This document shows positions 60,604 to 64,000 of a stretch of 64,000 bases of DNA, in pieces (position 1 is the stretch's first letter; every line of letters starts with the position of its first letter). Source of the DNA: Acidobacteriota bacterium (GTDB lineage: Bacteria; Acidobacteriota; Terriglobia; Terriglobales; Acidobacteriaceae); assembly GCA_018268895.1 (NCBI GenBank), contig JAFDVP010000007.1:434001-498000 (forward strand), read 5' to 3'. Below the pieces are notes generated by a model that was not told the DNA's origin, searched no databases, and saw nothing but the letters and a program-made list of their open reading frames with translations. A program made the position numbers and the translations under genes.

Positions 60604-63480
60604 ATGTCAGCTTCAAAGGCCCTTCGTCATTGGGTTCTGCCCATAGTATGGGCAGCTTCCTCCATCGTTTGCGCGGCACAGGCAAGCAGTACCGGCACCG
60701 TCAACGGGACAGTGTCTGCGCTGGACGGCAATCCTGTCTCTGGAGCGACCGTAACGCTGGCCAGCATGGACGGCCCAGCGCATACGGCCTCGTCCTCCGC
60801 AGATGGATCGTTCCTCATCAAGGAGCTTCCCAGCGGAAGCTATACCCTCCGCGCAGTCTCCGCCGGATTCGCAGCGCACGAAGAGTCTCCGGTCATCGTT
60901 GCGGTGGGGCGGACGACCCATCTTTCCATTCAGCTCACCATCGCCGGCACGCAACAGACCGTGACCGTCAGTGCCGCTCCTCTCAGCTTCGATACCTCGC
61001 AAACCTCCTCCGTCGTCAACATCGACCGCGACCGCGTCGAAGAACTTCCCATACCCAGCCGAAACTACCTCAACTTCGTTCTCCTCTCTCCACAGGTCGC
61101 TGCTGCCAATCCTGCTCTGCTACAGCAAGGCCTGGTTCAAAGCACCGGGAGCTTCAGTTTCAGTGGGCTCCGTCCGGGTAGCAACGCTGTCTACCTTGAC
61201 GAGGTGAATGACAACGATGAGTACAGTGGCGGAAGTCGCACGCAGCTTTCGCCGGAAGCCATCAGCGACTTCCAGATCGTCAATCACGGTTTCTCGGCGC
61301 AGTCAGGCGGAGGCGCCGGTGGCTCCATCGACGTCCAGACGCGCTCCGGACTGAATCGCATTCACGGAGATGCGTTCGCCTTCGTACAGAATGGCGCCCT
61401 GAATGGAACACCTCCGCTCGGCCTCAATCCTTATAAGCCGGACGAGAGCCGGGTCCGCGCCGGCGCCGCACTCGGAGGCCCCATCCAGCGCGACAGGATG
61501 TTCTATTACGTCGCCGCCGAACACGAGCTCTCCCGCGGAGAGGATACCAACGATCTCAAACCCTCCACGCTCAACGCCATCAATGCGGCGCTGAAACAAT
61601 ACGGCTCTTTGCCGAATCTCACTCTCCGCAGCGGCTTCTTTCCGACAACCGATCAGGAGACCGAGCTCTCCGGCCGCATCGACCGGACTCTGACAACACG
61701 CCAAGCCGTCATGCTGCGCTACGCCTTCACCAATACCCGTAACGTCAACGACGCCTTTCACACCGACGAGCTCACCGACTGGACAGCACGAGGCTCCTCG
61801 TTCTTCTCCGACAACAGCCTCAACGGAACATTGACCTCAACCCTCAGCAGCACGCTTCTCAACAAGCTGAGCTTTGAGCTCGCGCAACGCCGCGCCGTAC
61901 AAAAAACCAACCAGGCCTCCGGCCCCGGAATCCTCATCCCTGGCGTCGCCCTCCTGGGAACGCCATACTCCGGCAATGACCGCCGCTTTGAGACGCATCT
62001 GGAGTTCGCAGACTCCATCTCGCTGCAACGGCGCAACCACCTGTTTCAGTTTGGAGGACGCGCCGATCGCGTCGCCCTGCGAACCCGCGTCACCGACGGA
62101 TCTCAGGGCTTCTTCGCCTTCGCCGGCCTGGCCGCGCTTCAGGCGGGCAATGCAGACTTCTTTTCGCAGAGCTTCGGCAACTTCAACACCAATCTAAGCG
62201 AGGTGCGATTCGCCGGCTTCGCACAGGACCACTGGACCAACTCCTCTTCGCTGACCCTCGACTACGGCATCCGTTACGAATACAACCGTCTGCCATCGTC
62301 CTTGCCGCAGGACGCCCTGAACTTCAGTCCTCGCCTCGGTCTGGCTTGGACACCGTGGAAGTCGATGGTCGTGCGTACCGGCTTTGGCATCTTCTACGAC
62401 CGCTTCCAGCTTGCAATCATCAATCGCCTGCTCGAATTCGATGGCAACCGCAGCTTCAGCCAGATCGTCGAGGACAAGGCTGCCGCGTCCATCTTCCGCA
62501 GCGGCACCATCTCCTCCGACGCCTTGCCCGGCGTCGCTCCCAGCATCTGGCGCGCACAACCCGGCCTGCGAACCCCCTACAGCGAAGTCGCCTCCTTCAG
62601 CATCGAGCAGGCTCTTCCCCTGCAAACCACGCTGACCGGCGAATATCAGTCCGTCCACGGCATCAGGCTGGGCCGCACCACCAACATCAACCTTGCCCCA
62701 CCTGTCCTGTTGACCACCGCGAACGCCGCTTCAGCCGGCATCTCCTCCCCAACTCCGCAGCAACTCGGGCGGCCAGCATTTACGCCAGCCCGCATCAATC
62801 CTGCCTTCGACGCCATCAATCAGTTCGCGACCTCTGCTCACTCTTCCTACAACGGAGCCACCATCACACTCAACCGACAGTTTCAGGACGATCTTCAGGT
62901 TCTCGCCGGTTACACCTTCTCAAAGACCATCGACGACGCCTCATCCGACACCGAGCAGCCGCAAAATCCTTATGTCCTCCGCGATGAGCGAGCCCTCTCC
63001 CTCCAGGACCAGCGTCACCGGTTTACCTTGAGCGGCCTATGGCTCATCGGCCCCGATCTTGGCGATCCTCTGGACGCAGAAAAAAATGCCAACCCCGGCC
63101 CCCTCATGAAAGCTCTTACCGGACTAGAGTTCGCTCCCATCATCAGCATCTCAAGCGGATTTCGTGCCAGCCCGCTTACGGGACTCGACAGTAGTCGCGA
63201 GCACATCCTTCCCTTCGTCACGCGACCCGGCGGATATGCAAGAAACTCGCTCTCCAGCCCTATCCGAGTCGATGTCGACCTGCGTGTCTTGAAGATGTTT
63301 CCCATAGCCGGCGGTCACTTTGACGTCGTTGCCGAGTCCTTCAACCTCCTCAACCATCGCAATGTGTCGCTGCTGAACACGGCTTTTGGCTCAGAAGTCC
63401 AACCGTCACAGAGCTTTGCCAGCCCCATCGCCACATCGACCGCCCGCAGAGTCCAGTTCTCGCTCGACTACGAGTTCTGA
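60604..63480 (+). CDS. TonB-dependent outer-membrane receptor 2 with carboxypeptidase-regulatory domain
   Basis: This is a 958-aa protein; GGAG (60592-60595) is eight bases before ATG 60604. A signal peptide (ALRHWVLPIVWAASSIVCAAQ) is followed by the regulatory domain (GTVNGTVSALDGNPVSGATVTLASMDG), a plug (PIPSRNYLNFVLLSPQV, GLRPGSNAVYLDEVNDNDEY), and a beta-barrel ending with Phe (QFSLDYEF). It is shorter than receptor 1 but the same type. Ligand is unknown. The mltG gene follows after 121 bp. Confidence 0.9.
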   Translation: MSASKALRHWVLPIVWAASSIVCAAQASSTGTVNGTVSALDGNPVSGATVTLASMDGPAHTASSSADGSFLIKELPSGSYTLRAVSAGFAAHEESPVIVAVGRTTHLSIQLTIAGTQQTVTVSAAPLSFDTSQTSSVVNIDRDRVEELPIPSRNYLNFVLLSPQVAAANPALLQQGLVQSTGSFSFSGLRPGSNAVYLDEVNDNDEYSGGSRTQLSPEAISDFQIVNHGFSAQSGGGAGGSIDVQTRSGLNRIHGDAFAFVQNGALNGTPPLGLNPYKPDESRVRAGAALGGPIQRDRMFYYVAAEHELSRGEDTNDLKPSTLNAINAALKQYGSLPNLTLRSGFFPTTDQETELSGRIDRTLTTRQAVMLRYAFTNTRNVNDAFHTDELTDWTARGSSFFSDNSLNGTLTSTLSSTLLNKLSFELAQRRAVQKTNQASGPGILIPGVALLGTPYSGNDRRFETHLEFADSISLQRRNHLFQFGGRADRVALRTRVTDGSQGFFAFAGLAALQAGNADFFSQSFGNFNTNLSEVRFAGFAQDHWTNSSSLTLDYGIRYEYNRLPSSLPQDALNFSPRLGLAWTPWKSMVVRTGFGIFYDRFQLAIINRLLEFDGNRSFSQIVEDKAAASIFRSGTISSDALPGVAPSIWRAQPGLRTPYSEVASFSIEQALPLQTTLTGEYQSVHGIRLGRTTNINLAPPVLLTTANAASAGISSPTPQQLGRPAFTPARINPAFDAINQFATSAHSSYNGATITLNRQFQDDLQVLAGYTFSKTIDDASSDTEQPQNPYVLRDERALSLQDQRHRFTLSGLWLIGPDLGDPLDAEKNANPGPLMKALTGLEFAPIISISSGFRASPLTGLDSSREHILPFVTRPGGYARNSLSSPIRVDVDLRVLKMFPIAGGHFDVVAESFNLLNHRNVSLLNTAFGSEVQPSQSFASPIATSTARRVQFSLDYEF

Positions 63481-63601
63481 CCGCGGGTCGATCAACCGGT
63501 CTGCCTCATGGTGAGGTCTTTCAACTTGTTCATGCCTTCATTTCAGTCAGAACGGCAGGGACAGCCGCTCTACAATAACCCTCAACGGAGGCTCTCCCCC
63601 T

Positions 63602-64000
63602 TTGAAGTTCCTCGCCGTCCTGCTCCTCCTTCTCCTCATTGCTGCTGGCGGTGCGTACTATCTCGCGACCACGCCCTTCGGCCCCTCCGCCGAGACCTTT
63701 ATCGAGATCGCGCCACACACCCCGACCGCCGCCATGGCCGAGCAGCTTGAGAGGGCAGGGGTCATTCGCAACAAGTACGTCTTCCAGGCGTTGCGGCTCT
63801 ATGAGAAGGGCACTCTGAAGGCCGGTGAGTACCGCTTCGACCATGCTGTGCCGATGACCGAGGTCTATCGCCGCATCGTCAAGGGTGACATCTACACCAT
63901 TGGCATCACCATCCCCGAGGGGTACAACATCTTCGACATCGCGCAGGCCATTCAGGACGCTGGCCTCGGACAGCGCGACGACTTTCTGGCCGCCGAACGC
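63602..64000 (+). CDS. mltG: Endolytic transglycosylase MltG (partial, runs off right edge)
   Basis: The frame is open from TTG 63602 to the end of the window (133 codons). GGAGG (63587-63591) is ten bases upstream. A short membrane anchor (FLAVLLLLLLIAAGGAYYLA) is followed by the YceG-type segment AMAEQLERAGVIRNKYVFQALRLYEKGTLKAGEYRFDHAVPMTEVYRRIVKGD and ITIPEGYNIFDIAQAI. MltG cuts nascent glycan strands and may set their length. The catalytic Glu lies beyond the edge. Confidence 0.88.
   Translation, partial: MKFLAVLLLLLLIAAGGAYYLATTPFGPSAETFIEIAPHTPTAAMAEQLERAGVIRNKYVFQALRLYEKGTLKAGEYRFDHAVPMTEVYRRIVKGDIYTIGITIPEGYNIFDIAQAIQDAGLGQRDDFLAAER

Noticed and set aside
60535..60604. Sigma-54-like promoter before TonB receptor 2 (TGGCAC at 60535)
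   Set aside because: The GG-to-GC distance is 12 rather than 10, so it fails the spacing rule.
1..64000. tRNA or rRNA genes
   Set aside because: No cloverleaf-like stretch with conserved T-arm was seen by eye; a tRNA scan would be decisive.

Overview
The window is high-GC DNA from what looks like a soil Acidobacteriota genome (Terriglobia/Acidobacteriaceae type; an inference from gene content, not a database match). The main pointers are two very large TonB-dependent receptors with an N-terminal carboxypeptidase-regulatory domain, a BlaI regulator next to an M56-peptidase/TonB fusion, many Tat-exported carbohydrate-active and Gfo/Idh enzymes, and two families of short palindromic repeats scattered between genes. 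I saw no rRNA, convincing tRNA, IS element or CRISPR array.

Layout. 1-11.2 kb (minus strand): a phage-derived structural cassette. Read from its promoter side it runs zinc-ribbon protein, sigma-region-4-like HTH protein, prohead-protease-like protein, two small proteins, major capsid protein, head-tail connector, three neck/tail proteins, and a very long secreted tail-fibre/LamG protein that runs off the left edge. That last gene is open from 3591 to base 1. No portal, terminase or tape-measure gene is visible. Most gaps in the cassette carry the same palindromic repeats as the chromosome. A divergent XRE/S24-like repressor (11468) without the usual catalytic dyad sits beside it. 12-27.6 kb: coaBC, a serine beta-lactamase-family hydrolase, exported TIM-barrel, GH51 and GH92 enzymes, a Gfo/Idh oxidoreductase, an AhpD-like protein, a double GNAT, a DUF2461 protein, a choloylglycine-hydrolase-family enzyme, and an AT-richer orphan gene (20646-21179). 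27.9-35.3 kb: a BlaI-M56/TonB regulatory pair with a well-formed promoter and two operator-like inverted repeats, a Bro-N antirepressor-like gene holding a G8/C8 palindrome, cobO, rlmH, and TonB receptor 1 behind a sigma-54-like element. 35.4-49.9 kb: rsfS with a lysine-rich tail, a DUF4019 protein, nadD, maf, a sialidase, an S9 peptidase, a hexose-6-phosphate mutarotase, an acyltransferase, mnmG with a repeat-derived in-frame insert, a TonB-domain protein, msrA, dnaB and a PIG-L deacetylase. 50-64 kb: a VOC protein, a WYL regulator, alr, two FemAB/GNAT-like paralogues flanking a block (CDP-alcohol phosphotransferase, greA, ruvX, a cytochrome b/molybdopterin fusion, an HPP protein), TonB receptor 2, and the start of mltG.

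Themes. Housekeeping genes (coaBC, nadD, maf, rsfS, rlmH, mnmG, dnaB, alr, greA, ruvX, mltG) alternate with exported glycan-degrading functions and outer-membrane receptors, which suits a polymer-degrading heterotroph. The parts most worth a second look are the retained capsid cassette, the secreted tail-fibre-like giant, the repeat inside mnmG, and the operator architecture at 27.85-27.9 kb. All gene calls come from reading translations and motifs by eye; no searches were run.
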